64,000 nt of DNA, taken from contig NZ_JACIIV010000003.1 in assembly GCF_014205635.1 (NCBI RefSeq), forward strand, positions 124,001 to 188,000. The letters run 5' to 3'. This DNA is from Polymorphobacter multimanifer (GTDB lineage Bacteria > Pseudomonadota > Alphaproteobacteria > Sphingomonadales > Sphingomonadaceae). Below, one piece after another: positions 27,546 to 35,816 of the stretch; within the stretch, counting starts at the first letter, position 1, and each line of letters starts with the position of its first letter. The notes beneath the pieces are model-generated. The model did not search any database. It was not told where the DNA came from and saw only the letters and a list, made by a program, of their open reading frames with translations. Both the position numbers and the translations under genes were made by a program.

Positions 27546-27588
27546 AGGAGGACTACCGCTCATGCGGTGGTGTTGCGACCTTAGCTGA
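27546..27588 (+). promoter_or_regulatory. Perfect Shine-Dalgarno followed by an 8-codon leader frame
   Basis: AGGAGGA (27546-27552) stands nine bases before ATG 27562, which opens MRWCCDLS and stops at 27588, 22 bases before the regulator gene at 27611. Such a strong ribosome site in front of a tiny frame suggests a leader peptide or a site of translational control. No attenuator hairpin was made out. Confidence 0.3.
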
Positions 27589-27610
27589 TAGTCAAGGGTG
27601 GGGTACGATT

Positions 27611-28291
27611 ATGGGTCAATTTGTAAGCATTGCCATTGTTGGCAAAAACACAATCGTTCGCGAGGGGCTGAAGGGAATTCTGGCGGAAAATGGCTTTCAG
27701 GTCGTTTCGACGAATGCCGATTGCCTGGGCCTGGCGAAGGCCGCAGCAGACCAGCCGGAGCTTGCGATCGACATCGTGATCATCGATTCCGCCTCGGCGC
27801 TGGACGGCAACCACAGTTGCCGGGATCTTCGGACCGCGTTTCCAAATGCGCGGATCGTGTTGATGGGTGACGATATCAGCGTCAAGACCACGTCGGAGGC
27901 ACTGTCGCTCGGAGCCGATGGCTATCTTCCCAAGCACATCTCCTCCGAGCCGCTGGTCTGGTCGCTGCAATTGATTGCTTCGGGCGAGAAAATCCTGCCT
28001 TCGCAGACCGTCCATGCGCTGATGGCCTCGTGCTGGCGGCATGAAGAGCGCGAACTCATGGAGTTTTCGAACGACATCGACCTGTCGGATCGCGAGATTG
28101 CCGTGCTGCGGTGCCTGACGCGCGGCGATGGCAACAAGCAGATCTCGCGCGAGCTCTCGATCACCGAAGCGACGGTGAAATTCCATGTCTCGGCGATCAT
28201 GCGCAAGATCGGCGCGCTCAACCGCACGCAGGCGGCAATCTGGGCGGTATCGCAGGGCGTGGCGGAATCGAAGTTCGCGGCGTCCGCTTGA
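27611..28291 (+). CDS. NarL/FixJ-type (LuxR HTH) regulator with degenerate receiver domain
   Basis: The 226-residue protein has a receiver-like domain (about 5-125) and a C-terminal LuxR-type helix-turn-helix (about 155-215: LSDREIAVLRCLTRGDGNKQ, LSITEATVKFHVSAIMRKIG). The phospho-acceptor Asp59 (IVIIDSAS) and Lys108 (LPKHIS) are kept. But the acidic pair that binds magnesium, normally VDDH near residue 12, is replaced by VGKN. Phosphorylation by the normal route is therefore doubtful, and the protein may work unphosphorylated or sense something else. The ATG at 27611 has a G-rich ribosome site. It is probably the local regulator of the EPS locus, by position; its targets are unknown. Confidence 0.88.
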   Translation: MGQFVSIAIVGKNTIVREGLKGILAENGFQVVSTNADCLGLAKAAADQPELAIDIVIIDSASALDGNHSCRDLRTAFPNARIVLMGDDISVKTTSEALSLGADGYLPKHISSEPLVWSLQLIASGEKILPSQTVHALMASCWRHEERELMEFSNDIDLSDREIAVLRCLTRGDGNKQISRELSITEATVKFHVSAIMRKIGALNRTQAAIWAVSQGVAESKFAASA

Positions 28292-28312
28292 AGCGGGCGC
28301 TGCGGGACGCCG

Positions 28313-29050
28313 CTATTTGACGGCAAGGAAAACGGTCTCGCCGCGAATGAGATTGTGGTGAGCGCTGTCCGGACCGTCCGCCGTGAACTCGCGGCATTCG
28401 AAGTGCTGCGCGATGATCCGCTGGCGGACATCGGCGCCGAACCAGCGCAGATGGTCCCATTGGCCGAAATGGCGTTCCCGCTCCTGCGGCGTGCTGATCG
28501 ACTGGTTCTCATATGTCTTCGGCCATGCTTCGATGACCGGCATCATGATGACGATCTGCCCGCCCGGGCGCAGCACGCGGCGCATCTCGGCCAGTGCACG
28601 CTGATCATCGACATGCTCGAGCACATGGGAGCACAGGATCCGATCGAGGGATTCGTCGGGAAGCGCCAGATTCTCGATATTCAGGATCTGGTCGGCGCGC
28701 CCGGGCTCGAGATCCGCAGTTGCATTGCTGGCCGGCGACTGGTCCGCAACCAGCTTCACCACGATCGCATCGGGAGCGAAGTGAAGCACATGCTTGCCGC
28801 GCATGTCGACAAAGCCGCGCTGCATCGCCAGCGACAACAATCGGTGCCGCTCCAGCGCGCCACAGGCGGGGCACCGCGCATCCAGCCGCAGGCGAAGGCC
28901 GGTTGATTCGAACTTCCCCACGAAGCCGCAGCAAGAGCAGGTGCCGACCGGCCGACCTTCATGCGCCGCCAGGGCTGCCTTGAGGAACATCCGGTCCTTC
29001 GGATCGAGCAGCGCCCGAACCATTTTCAGGTTTTCCTTGATCTTGACCAT
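28313..29050 (-). CDS. SAM-dependent methyltransferase with N-terminal zinc-finger-like cysteines
   Basis: The 245-residue protein has four cysteines in a CSCCG-x(n)-CPACGALERHR pattern (about residues 38-70), a small zinc-ribbon-like region. A class I methyltransferase fold follows: VLHFAPD, then TADLEPGRADQ, the LCSHVLEHVDD motif and MRRVLRPGGQIVIMMPV. Such proteins methylate sugars or lipid-linked glycans in polysaccharide loci. The start is the ATG giving MVKIKENLKMV, behind GGGGTGGGG. It lies 84 bases after the glycosyltransferase at 29135 on the same strand and converges with the LuxR-type regulator. The substrate is unknown. Confidence 0.82.
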   Translation of the reverse strand: MVKIKENLKMVRALLDPKDRMFLKAALAAHEGRPVGTCSCCGFVGKFESTGLRLRLDARCPACGALERHRLLSLAMQRGFVDMRGKHVLHFAPDAIVVKLVADQSPASNATADLEPGRADQILNIENLALPDESLDRILCSHVLEHVDDQRALAEMRRVLRPGGQIVIMMPVIEAWPKTYENQSISTPQERERHFGQWDHLRWFGADVRQRIIAQHFECREFTADGPDSAHHNLIRGETVFLAVK

Positions 29051-29130
29051 AACCCCACCCCATGCATGCAAATTGAATATCCGGTCGGCACCGCTGACGC
29101 CAGTCTACCAAAGACGAGTGTTTCCGCCGA

Positions 29131-29140
29131 TATACTATAC
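29131..29140. promoter_or_regulatory. TATACTA-type element, site 3 (upstream of the methyltransferase)
   Basis: TATACTATAC, partly overlapping the stop codon of the glycosyltransferase gene at 29135 and lying about 80 bases before the leftward methyltransferase start. It may allow separate control of that gene. Confidence 0.3.
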
Positions 29141-30379
29141 GAACGTCGGATGACTTTCGTTCAGCCCAGTCGACGCGACGGGTGCAGATTCCACGGAGCG
29201 TTCGCGCAGGGCATCGTCAATGGCCTCCGGGCTTCGCTTCACGGCGTGCTCGACCAGGATGCGCGCGGTTCCCACGGGCCCCGCCACAGCCGCGAGAAGT
29301 TTGCGCGCATCGCTCCGGACATTCGGCGAATCGCGGCGCAATCGCCACAGCACGCCGCGCAGGATTGCCCGCACAATGGCACCGCCGGCGTGGTTGTGGA
29401 GGCTGCGAAGCGCGCCGAGGATCGGGGGTGCGAGGGCCCCCGCGAACCCATGCTTGCCGCCCAGCACACGCGCGCAAATTGCCGTCTCGACGCTGTGAAG
29501 CGGCGTGTCCAGGCCGATGGCTGCCGCCGCGCGCAGGTCCTCGATCGCCCGGTCCCAAAGGTCGTGACGGGCATGGACACAGGCGCGCTGCAGCCGGGCC
29601 GCCCGCTGGCACAACACCTTGTCGGTGCCTTCGAACAGGGCTTCGAAGACCGGAACGGACAGGAGACCGGCGTTCGTTTCGAAGATGCGCCGGTCGAAGC
29701 GACGCCAGATATCTTCGGCACCCGCCACGGCGTGCCGGGCTGCCGAAGGACCTCGCGCGCCATCGTGCTTGCGCTGGTCGAAGACCGTGGAATCGACATG
29801 CAGGGCACGGTGTCGAAGGGCCAGACGCACAAACATTTCATAGTCTTGCGACCGCAGGAAGGTTTCATCGAACGGCCCGACATCGCGGTAGCAGCGGCGT
29901 CGCACCAGTGCTGCATTCTGCATCACGAAAGCGTCCTCGAGGAGGTGCCGCAGGACCGAGCCGGTTGAAAGGTCGGGCCAATAGCCGGTCCCCATGGCGA
30001 TCCGACCGGCGACGGGGTCCATCCGGAATCGCTCATGGCGGCCGAAGACGAACCCGGCACCGCTCGACTCCAGTGCGGCGAGAAGCGTGCCCACCGCACC
30101 GGGGCGCAGCAGATCATCATCGTCGCAGATCCAGACATGGGCGCCGTCGGTCAGCGCCAGCGCCCGATTGAGTGCTGCGGACTTTCCGGCATTGGCCTGG
30201 CGTACGTAGCGGACCCGCGGTGCCAACGCGGCGACAACCTGGGGCGTCGTGTCGGTGGAGCCATCGTCGACGACGAGAATCTCGTCATCTTCGCCGGCCG
30301 ACGCCATGACGGCGTGGAGCGACTCGGCGACAAGATCGGCCCTGTTGTAGGTCGGCATGATGAACGAGATGCGTGTCAT
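29135..30379 (-). CDS. Family 2 glycosyltransferase
   Basis: The 414-residue protein begins MTRISFIMPTYNRADLVAES, with GAGGG six bases upstream. The GT-A core (about 1-210) has VDDGSTDTT, the donor-binding GKSAALNRAL, the Asp-rich metal site WICDDDDLL (near residue 85) and FDETFLRSQDYEMFVRLAL. The C-terminal half is helical and basic with TPR-like character (RAARLQRACVHARHDLWDRA, DLRAAAAIG) and may help partner binding. It would add one sugar to the lipid-linked EPS repeat on the cytoplasmic face. It is divergent from the Wzx gene at 30572, sharing an intergenic region with a TATACTA element. Confidence 0.88.
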   Translation of the reverse strand: MTRISFIMPTYNRADLVAESLHAVMASAGEDDEILVVDDGSTDTTPQVVAALAPRVRYVRQANAGKSAALNRALALTDGAHVWICDDDDLLRPGAVGTLLAALESSGAGFVFGRHERFRMDPVAGRIAMGTGYWPDLSTGSVLRHLLEDAFVMQNAALVRRRCYRDVGPFDETFLRSQDYEMFVRLALRHRALHVDSTVFDQRKHDGARGPSAARHAVAGAEDIWRRFDRRIFETNAGLLSVPVFEALFEGTDKVLCQRAARLQRACVHARHDLWDRAIEDLRAAAAIGLDTPLHSVETAICARVLGGKHGFAGALAPPILGALRSLHNHAGGAIVRAILRGVLWRLRRDSPNVRSDARKLLAAVAGPVGTARILVEHAVKRSPEAIDDALRERSVESAPVASTGLNESHPTFV

Positions 30380-30523
30380 CGACGTCCCTCTGAATCCGTT
30401 TGCCACCGCTCGCCTGGCCGCAGCCAGCAGCGCTGGTGCTGCCATGCGCACCGCTGATGGCTTAGCGGCGCCGACGGCCTGTGAATACATAATTCATACT
30501 TTTATGCTGCGCGTCGCTGCAAT

Positions 30524-30533
30524 CTATACTATA
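30524..30533 (+). promoter_or_regulatory. TATACTA-type element, site 4 (glycosyltransferase/Wzx divergent gap)
   Basis: CTATACTATA preceded by TGCAAT, centred in the 192-base gap between the leftward glycosyltransferase and the rightward Wzx gene, 38 bases before the Wzx ATG. The preceding TGCAA is shared with site 5. Confidence 0.4.
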
Positions 30534-30571
30534 AGGCCAACGATCATTGGCGGGGCGAAGATGCTGTTTCG

Positions 30572-32065
30572 ATGAAGGACCTTTTGACCCGGGGAGCATT
30601 CTGGCTGGCTGCCACGCGGCTGCTGGTCACCGTGATCGGCTTTGCGAGCACGGTCCTGCTTGCCCGGTTGCTGATGCCCGAGGATTTCGGGCTTGTTGCC
30701 ATCGCCATCACCGTGGCGGCGCTTGCCGGATCGGTCAGCGAATTGTCGCTTTCTTCGGCGCTGGTCCAGCACGAGAATCCGCAGCGGCACCATTTCGACA
30801 GCGCCTGGACGTTGAACATTTTGCGCGCGGCGCTTCTGGCGGCGGTGCTGGCGGCGGCGGCCTGGCCGGTCGCAGCACTTTATGGGGACCAGCGGCTGGT
30901 CGGCATCATGCTGGTGATCGCGGGGACGAGCCTGCTCGGTGGCTTCGGCAACCCCAGGCTTGTCGTCTTCACCCGCAATCTCGTGTTCCGGCAGGAGTTT
31001 GCGATGGGCGTCTCGCAGAAGCTGCTGGGCTTCGTCGTCGCCCTTGCTGTGGCGGTGATTTACAAGAGCTATTGGGCACTGGTCGCCGGCGGCGCAGCGG
31101 CGCAGTTGCTCGGGGTGGCGCTGTCGTACGCGTTGCTGCCCTACCGGCCTCGCCTGCGGCTGCGCGGCGGGCGCGAGCTGTTCGCCTTTTCGATGTGGCT
31201 GACGCTTGGCCGGGTCGTGAACACGGTCAACTGGCGCTCCGACCAGCTGTTCATCGGCTATTTCCTCGGCAGCAATATGCTCGGTCAATACAGCTTCGGG
31301 GACAATCTTGCCGCCCTGCCGACGCGCGAAGCCACGTCGCCGGTCGCGCAGACACTGTTTCCGGCCTTTTCGAGGCTCACGCACGACAGGGAGCGGCTGC
31401 GCGCGGCCTATTTGCGCGGGCAGTCCCTGGTGTCTGCCGTGGGACTGCCGATCGGCTTCGGCCTGGCGTTGATCGCCGAGCCGCTGGTCGTGCTGGCGGT
31501 GGGGGACAAATGGTTGCCGGCGGTGGTTGTCATCCAGATACTTGCCGGCGTTTTCGCCCTGCAGACCTTGTCCTCCAGCCTGCAGCCGCTGGCGATGGCA
31601 TTGGCGGAAACGCGCAGCCTGTTTCACCGCGATCTCGTGAACCTCGGCATTCGGTTGCCGCTGATCGTCATCGGGCTGGTGACGGGTGGACTGATCGGCG
31701 TGCTGCTCGCGCGGGTGGTCAGCGGCCTCAGCGGCATGGCGATCAACATGGCGCTGGTTCGCCGGCTCATCGGCATTCCGATCGGCGAACAGATTGCCGC
31801 CAACAGTCGCTCGCTTGCTGCAACCGGGATCATGGCTGGCGTGCTTGCTGCGTTGGTGCACGCTGGCGTGGCAGCCGCCGCACTGCCAGCACTCGCGGCG
31901 GTGATAGCGGCGGGGGCGTTCACCTATGTCGCGTCCCTGGCCCTGTTGTGGCTGGTCACCGGCCGGCCTTCCGGCCCTGAAACCGACGTCGTGGCACTCG
32001 CTGGCACCTTGGTCGCACGTTTTGCCATGCGGCCGCGCGTGCAACCTGTGACATCACCGCAATGA
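30572..32065 (+). CDS. wzx: Polysaccharide flippase (Wzx/WzxC type)
   Basis: The 497-residue protein has about 12-14 hydrophobic helices and the PST-family start MKDLLTRGAFWLAATRLLVT, then LLARLLMPEDFGLVAIA, GGFGNPRLVVFTRNLVFRQE and WRSDQLFIGYFLGSNMLGQY, typical of WzxC/TuaB-like exporters. It flips undecaprenyl-linked repeat units to the periplasm for Wzy. The start ATG gives a good N-terminus. The stop overlaps the next gene by four bases (ATGA), so it leads a tightly coupled run through the outer-membrane protein at 36806. It is the best candidate flippase of this locus; the other at 7233 stands alone. Confidence 0.88.
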   Translation: MKDLLTRGAFWLAATRLLVTVIGFASTVLLARLLMPEDFGLVAIAITVAALAGSVSELSLSSALVQHENPQRHHFDSAWTLNILRAALLAAVLAAAAWPVAALYGDQRLVGIMLVIAGTSLLGGFGNPRLVVFTRNLVFRQEFAMGVSQKLLGFVVALAVAVIYKSYWALVAGGAAAQLLGVALSYALLPYRPRLRLRGGRELFAFSMWLTLGRVVNTVNWRSDQLFIGYFLGSNMLGQYSFGDNLAALPTREATSPVAQTLFPAFSRLTHDRERLRAAYLRGQSLVSAVGLPIGFGLALIAEPLVVLAVGDKWLPAVVVIQILAGVFALQTLSSSLQPLAMALAETRSLFHRDLVNLGIRLPLIVIGLVTGGLIGVLLARVVSGLSGMAINMALVRRLIGIPIGEQIAANSRSLAATGIMAGVLAALVHAGVAAAALPALAAVIAAGAFTYVASLALLWLVTGRPSGPETDVVALAGTLVARFAMRPRVQPVTSPQ

Positions 32066-33126
32066 CCGCCATTGCAAATGCCCGCGAGGAGCCTTTGCAA
32101 ACGGCGTTGCAAAGGCTGATCGACGATGCGCTCGTACCGCTGATCAACGGGCACGCAGAGCATATCTGCCTGATCGATCCGCCCGGTCATTCGAATGTGG
32201 GTGATCAGGCAATTCTGCTCGGTGAACTGAGCTTCCTTCGTCGCCACTTCCCGCAAGCGCGCATCTCGTTCTTCGATGTCGACAATTATTCCTCGCTTTG
32301 CGACCGCTTCATCGAGCGGAGCTCGATGATCCTGTTGCATGGCGGCGGCAATTTCGGCGACATCTGGCCACGACATCATGCGCTGCGCCTGCGCATTCTC
32401 GATCGCTTTGCCCACAAGCGGATCGTGCAGCTGCCGCAGAGCATCAGCTTTGTCGACCCCGAGACGCTTGCGGCAACAAGCGCGGCGATCGCTCGCCATC
32501 CCGACTTTCATCTTCTCGTGCGCGACCATGCCAGCGCCAGCCTGGCCAAGGCCAACTTCGATTGCCCGGTCATTCTCGCCCCCGACATGGCCTTCTGCCT
32601 CGATCCGCTGGCGCGCACCGCACCGAGCACCGATATCTTCTGCCTGCTGCGGACCGACAAGGAGGTCGCCACCGACCATCGCCAGCTGCTCGCGGCATTG
32701 GCGGCCTCGGGCAACAGCATCGAGAGCGGCGACTGGATCGGCGAGCCGATCGAGCGGGTGAAGCGGCTGGATCGGTATCTTTCGCGGCACTGCCAGGTTC
32801 GCCCGGGCGCGGCCTGGCTGGTCAACGCGCCGATGCTACGGGTGCGCGAGGAATATGCGCGCCGCCGCCTCGGGGCGGGCGTGGCCATGCTCAACCGTGG
32901 CGGTGTCGTTGTCACCGACCGGCTGCACGCGCATATCCTTTCGTGCCTGCTCGGCATTCCGAACTATGTCTTCAATTCCATCGACGGCAAGGTGGCCGCG
33001 TTCCATTCCGCCTGGACCCACCGCTTCCCCGATGCCCATCGCATGGAGTCGGTGGCACAGCTGCGCGACCATTTTGCGGCGCAGGGCACTCGCCCGGTCA
33101 CCCCTGCGCTCGAGGTCGTGAAGTGA
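32062..33126 (+). CDS. Polysaccharide pyruvyl transferase family protein
   Basis: The 354-residue protein would attach a pyruvate ketal to a sugar of the repeat, giving the polymer negative charge. Family motifs are the early CLIDPPGHSNVGDQAILLGE (near residue 35-55), ILLHGGGNFGDIWP, IVQLPQSISF, VRDHASASLAK, LAPDMAFCL, and the late VVTDRLHAHILSCLLGIPNYVF. Length and order match EpsO/ExoV-type enzymes. It overlaps the Wzx stop by four bases, and its own stop overlaps the next gene's GTG. Phosphoenolpyruvate is the donor in the family. Confidence 0.9.
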   Translation: MTAIANAREEPLQTALQRLIDDALVPLINGHAEHICLIDPPGHSNVGDQAILLGELSFLRRHFPQARISFFDVDNYSSLCDRFIERSSMILLHGGGNFGDIWPRHHALRLRILDRFAHKRIVQLPQSISFVDPETLAATSAAIARHPDFHLLVRDHASASLAKANFDCPVILAPDMAFCLDPLARTAPSTDIFCLLRTDKEVATDHRQLLAALAASGNSIESGDWIGEPIERVKRLDRYLSRHCQVRPGAAWLVNAPMLRVREEYARRRLGAGVAMLNRGGVVVTDRLHAHILSCLLGIPNYVFNSIDGKVAAFHSAWTHRFPDAHRMESVAQLRDHFAAQGTRPVTPALEVVK

Positions 33127-33830
33127 CGCTGTACCAGCGATTTCGGCGGCAGCTTGCCTTGCTTCGCCTTGCCCCGATCACCCGTGCAGTGCTGGCGGAA
33201 AGGCTGACCTATCTTTCACTTGCGAAGCTGGAGCGCATCGAGTACGCGCTGCGCGCCGTGAAGAATGTCCCTGGCGCCGTCGTGGAATTCGGCGTCGCAA
33301 TGGGTGGATCGGGCATCATTCTCGCAAGCCATTGCGTCGACCATGCTCGATTTGTCGGGTTCGACGTTTTTGCCATGATCCCGCCGCCGACCTCCGAAAA
33401 GGATGATGCCAAGTCGAAGGCGCGGTATGAGACGATCCGGTCGGGCCAGTCACGCGGCATCGGGGACGACGAATATTATGGCTATCGTTCCGATCTGCTT
33501 GCCGATGTGACATCGGCGTTCGCGCGCCATGGCGTTCCGGTGGACGGTCAGCGCGTCCAGCTCGTCAAGGGACTCTTTGAGCACAGCTGGGCCGGCGCCG
33601 CGCCCGACCGCATCGCGCTCGTCCATATCGATTGCGACTGGTACGATCCTGTCAAATTCTGCCTCGAGGCCGTTGCGGATCGGCTCAGTGCGGGCGGGAT
33701 CATCGTCATCGATGACTATAATGACTATGGCGGGTGCCGTGTTGCAGTCGACGAGTTCGTCGGCAAGCGGGTCGACTATAGGATGGAGCCTGGCGCCAAT
33801 CCCTTTCTCCGGCGGCAGGCCGTAGCATGA
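33123..33830 (+). CDS. TylF/MycF-like O-methyltransferase
   Basis: The 235-residue protein starts at a GTG that overlaps the TGA of the pyruvyl transferase gene (GTGA). The class I fold shows GAVVEFGVAMGGSGIILA (SAM-binding), FVGFDVFAMIPPP, and the metal-binding VHIDCDWYDPVKFCLEAV plus IIVIDDYNDYGGCRVAVDEF. These Asp clusters are characteristic of TylF/MycF-type sugar O-methyltransferases. It would methylate a hydroxyl of an EPS sugar or its nucleotide form. Its stop overlaps the next gene's ATG. The same frame runs open upstream inside the pyruvyl transferase gene, but that part is not coding. Confidence 0.85.
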   Translation: MTLYQRFRRQLALLRLAPITRAVLAERLTYLSLAKLERIEYALRAVKNVPGAVVEFGVAMGGSGIILASHCVDHARFVGFDVFAMIPPPTSEKDDAKSKARYETIRSGQSRGIGDDEYYGYRSDLLADVTSAFARHGVPVDGQRVQLVKGLFEHSWAGAAPDRIALVHIDCDWYDPVKFCLEAVADRLSAGGIIVIDDYNDYGGCRVAVDEFVGKRVDYRMEPGANPFLRRQAVA

Positions 33831-34816
33831 TGATGGGTGACGCGCCGGTCGATGTGACGGCCATCATCTGCACGCGCAACCGCGCCGCATCGCTCGAGCG
33901 CGTGCTCGCCTCGGCGGCAACGTTGCGCATTCCCGATGGGACGCAGTGGGAGCTGCTGGTTGTCGACAATGGCAGCACCGATTCCACCGCGTCGATTGTC
34001 GCCGGCTTCGCCGACCGTCTGCCAATACGCCGGGTCGCCGAGCCGGTTGCGGGGCTGTCCCATGCGCGCAACCGCGGTGTTGCCGAAGCCCGCGGTGCAC
34101 TGATCTGCTGGACCGATGACGATGTCGAGCTCGATGGCGAGTGGCTGGCGGCTTATGTTGCTGCCGCAGCGCGCCATCCTGAAGCGGCATTTTTCGCAGG
34201 CAATGTGACACCGGTGCTGGAAGGCCCGACTCCCGACTGGTTTGCGCGGCTGCAGGGCGAACCGGGGTTGCGGTCACTGATGGCGCGGCGAACGTTCGAC
34301 AGCGTGGTGCCGCTTTCGCTCGAGGGCGGGTTGATGCCCTATGGTGCGAACTTCGCGGTGCGCGCGGCCGAGCAGAAGCGCTACCGATACGATCCGGACC
34401 TCGGCGTGTCGCCACAGCACCGGCGCAGCGGGGAGGAAACGCAACTCGTCCTCGCCATCATCGCGGCGGGGGGCAAAGGCTTTTCAGTGCCGGCTTCGAA
34501 TGTGCGCCATCTCATCCCGGCCGGGCGGCAGAGCCGACGCTACATCTGGTCCTATTACCGGGCGCTTGGGGAGACCTGGGCGTTGCTGGCCGAGCGCAAG
34601 GCCCAGCCGAACTTCATGGGCCCGGCGGAGGCAGGCCAGCGGCGCCTGTTCGGGGTGCCGCTATGGGTGGGCCGGGCGGCAGCATCGTCGTGGCTTCAGG
34701 CAGCGATGCACCGCATGCTCGGCCGTGATGCAGCATGGCTGCGCAACATCAGGACCGCCGCCTATCATTGGGGTGCGGTCGCGTATCTCTTCAGCCGTCG
34801 TTCCGAACTGCGTTGA
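33827..34816 (+). CDS. Family 2 glycosyltransferase
   Basis: The 329-residue protein begins with three ATG codons in a row; the first overlaps the preceding TGA. The GT-A core shows VTAIICTRNRAASLERVL, VVDNGSTDST, GLSHARNRGVAEARG, the metal site CWTDDDVEL (near residue 100) and a late GEETQLVLAI acidic motif. The C-terminus has a helical basic segment (RQSRRYIWSYYRAL). It would add a sugar to the EPS repeat. The next gene starts on the last base of its stop codon (TGATG), so translation is coupled. Confidence 0.88.
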   Translation: MMMGDAPVDVTAIICTRNRAASLERVLASAATLRIPDGTQWELLVVDNGSTDSTASIVAGFADRLPIRRVAEPVAGLSHARNRGVAEARGALICWTDDDVELDGEWLAAYVAAAARHPEAAFFAGNVTPVLEGPTPDWFARLQGEPGLRSLMARRTFDSVVPLSLEGGLMPYGANFAVRAAEQKRYRYDPDLGVSPQHRRSGEETQLVLAIIAAGGKGFSVPASNVRHLIPAGRQSRRYIWSYYRALGETWALLAERKAQPNFMGPAEAGQRRLFGVPLWVGRAAASSWLQAAMHRMLGRDAAWLRNIRTAAYHWGAVAYLFSRRSELR

Positions 34817-35799
34817 TGAAGATTGCCGTCATCATCCCCTTTTTCCAACGCCGGCCTGGCCTGCTGGCGACGGCGGTGGCGTCGATCGCGGCGCAGCGTG
34901 TTGCCGATGACGTGACCATCGATGTGATCGTCGTCGACGATGGTTCGCCGATCAGTGCCGACTCGGAGGCGATCGCCGGGCTTCCCGACTGGTGCTGCTT
35001 GCGCATCATTTGCCGCGCCAATGGCGGGGTCGCTTCGGCGCGGAACACCGGGCTGGATGCCGTATCGCCGGATACCGCCTATGTCGCGTTTCTGGACTCG
35101 GACGATCGCTGGCTGCCGGAGCATCTGCAGAACGGCATCGACCTGCTCGGCCAGGGTGCCAGCTTCTATTTCGACAATGGCTATGACACGCGCGGACGCG
35201 ATCGCTTTGCGCGGACACCCTTCATCCGGGACCAGCAGGGCTATTCCGCCGAGCAGGCGCCACATGGCCGGCTTGTCGACGGCGACCGGTTTTTTGCGGC
35301 GCTGGTGACCGAGTGCGTGCCGCACACATCGCAAGTGATCTATGATTTCCAGGCGCTGGGCCGGCACCGGTTCGACGAGACCCTGCGGACCGCCGGCGAG
35401 GACCATCTGTTCTGGCTGACCCTCGCTCGATCGGCGACGCTCGTCGGCTATCACACCGGACTGATGGGGGTGCGTGGCAGCGGGGTTTCGATCAACAGCT
35501 GCGCCTTCGACTGGAACTCCCCCGACAGCCTGCGGCGGCTGGTCGACGAGGTCAGCCTCTACAACAAGATCGGGCGCAGCTTCGCCCTCACCAACGCGCA
35601 GCGGCGGGCGATCGACGGAAAGCTTGCCGGCTATTTCGATCATCTGATCTTTCTCGCCGTGCGCAATTGCCGCCGCTATCCTGCGACGGTGCTGCAGGCG
35701 CTTCGCCAGGTCGCGATGGTCGATGGCGGCATCTGGCGCCGGGCGCCGGCTTCGATCCTCAGGCTGCGCGCGCACAGCGCCAGCTTCCGGACCGGATGA
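34816..35799 (+). CDS. Family 2 glycosyltransferase, first of a tandem duplicate pair
   Basis: The 327-residue protein begins MKIAVIIPFFQRRPGLLATA. The core has IVVDDGSPISADSEA, ANGGVASARNTGLDAV, the metal site AFLDSDDRWLPEHL (near residue 95) and VPHTSQVIYDF. Then come RTAGEDHLFWLTLARSA and YHTGLMGVRGSGVS, which seem special to this pair. It aligns along its whole length, without large gaps, with the next gene, which encodes a protein of exactly the same size. Start and previous stop share one base (TGATG). It probably adds a sugar to the repeat. Confidence 0.88.
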   Translation: MKIAVIIPFFQRRPGLLATAVASIAAQRVADDVTIDVIVVDDGSPISADSEAIAGLPDWCCLRIICRANGGVASARNTGLDAVSPDTAYVAFLDSDDRWLPEHLQNGIDLLGQGASFYFDNGYDTRGRDRFARTPFIRDQQGYSAEQAPHGRLVDGDRFFAALVTECVPHTSQVIYDFQALGRHRFDETLRTAGEDHLFWLTLARSATLVGYHTGLMGVRGSGVSINSCAFDWNSPDSLRRLVDEVSLYNKIGRSFALTNAQRRAIDGKLAGYFDHLIFLAVRNCRRYPATVLQALRQVAMVDGGIWRRAPASILRLRAHSASFRTG

Positions 35800-35816
35800 C
35801 GGGTGGTGGGGGCGCC

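Noticed and set aside
32298-33830. 510-codon frame that would fuse sequence inside the pyruvyl transferase gene with the TylF-like methyltransferase
   Set aside because: The first half is an out-of-frame reading of the pyruvyl transferase gene; methyltransferase homology starts only after the GTG at 33123.
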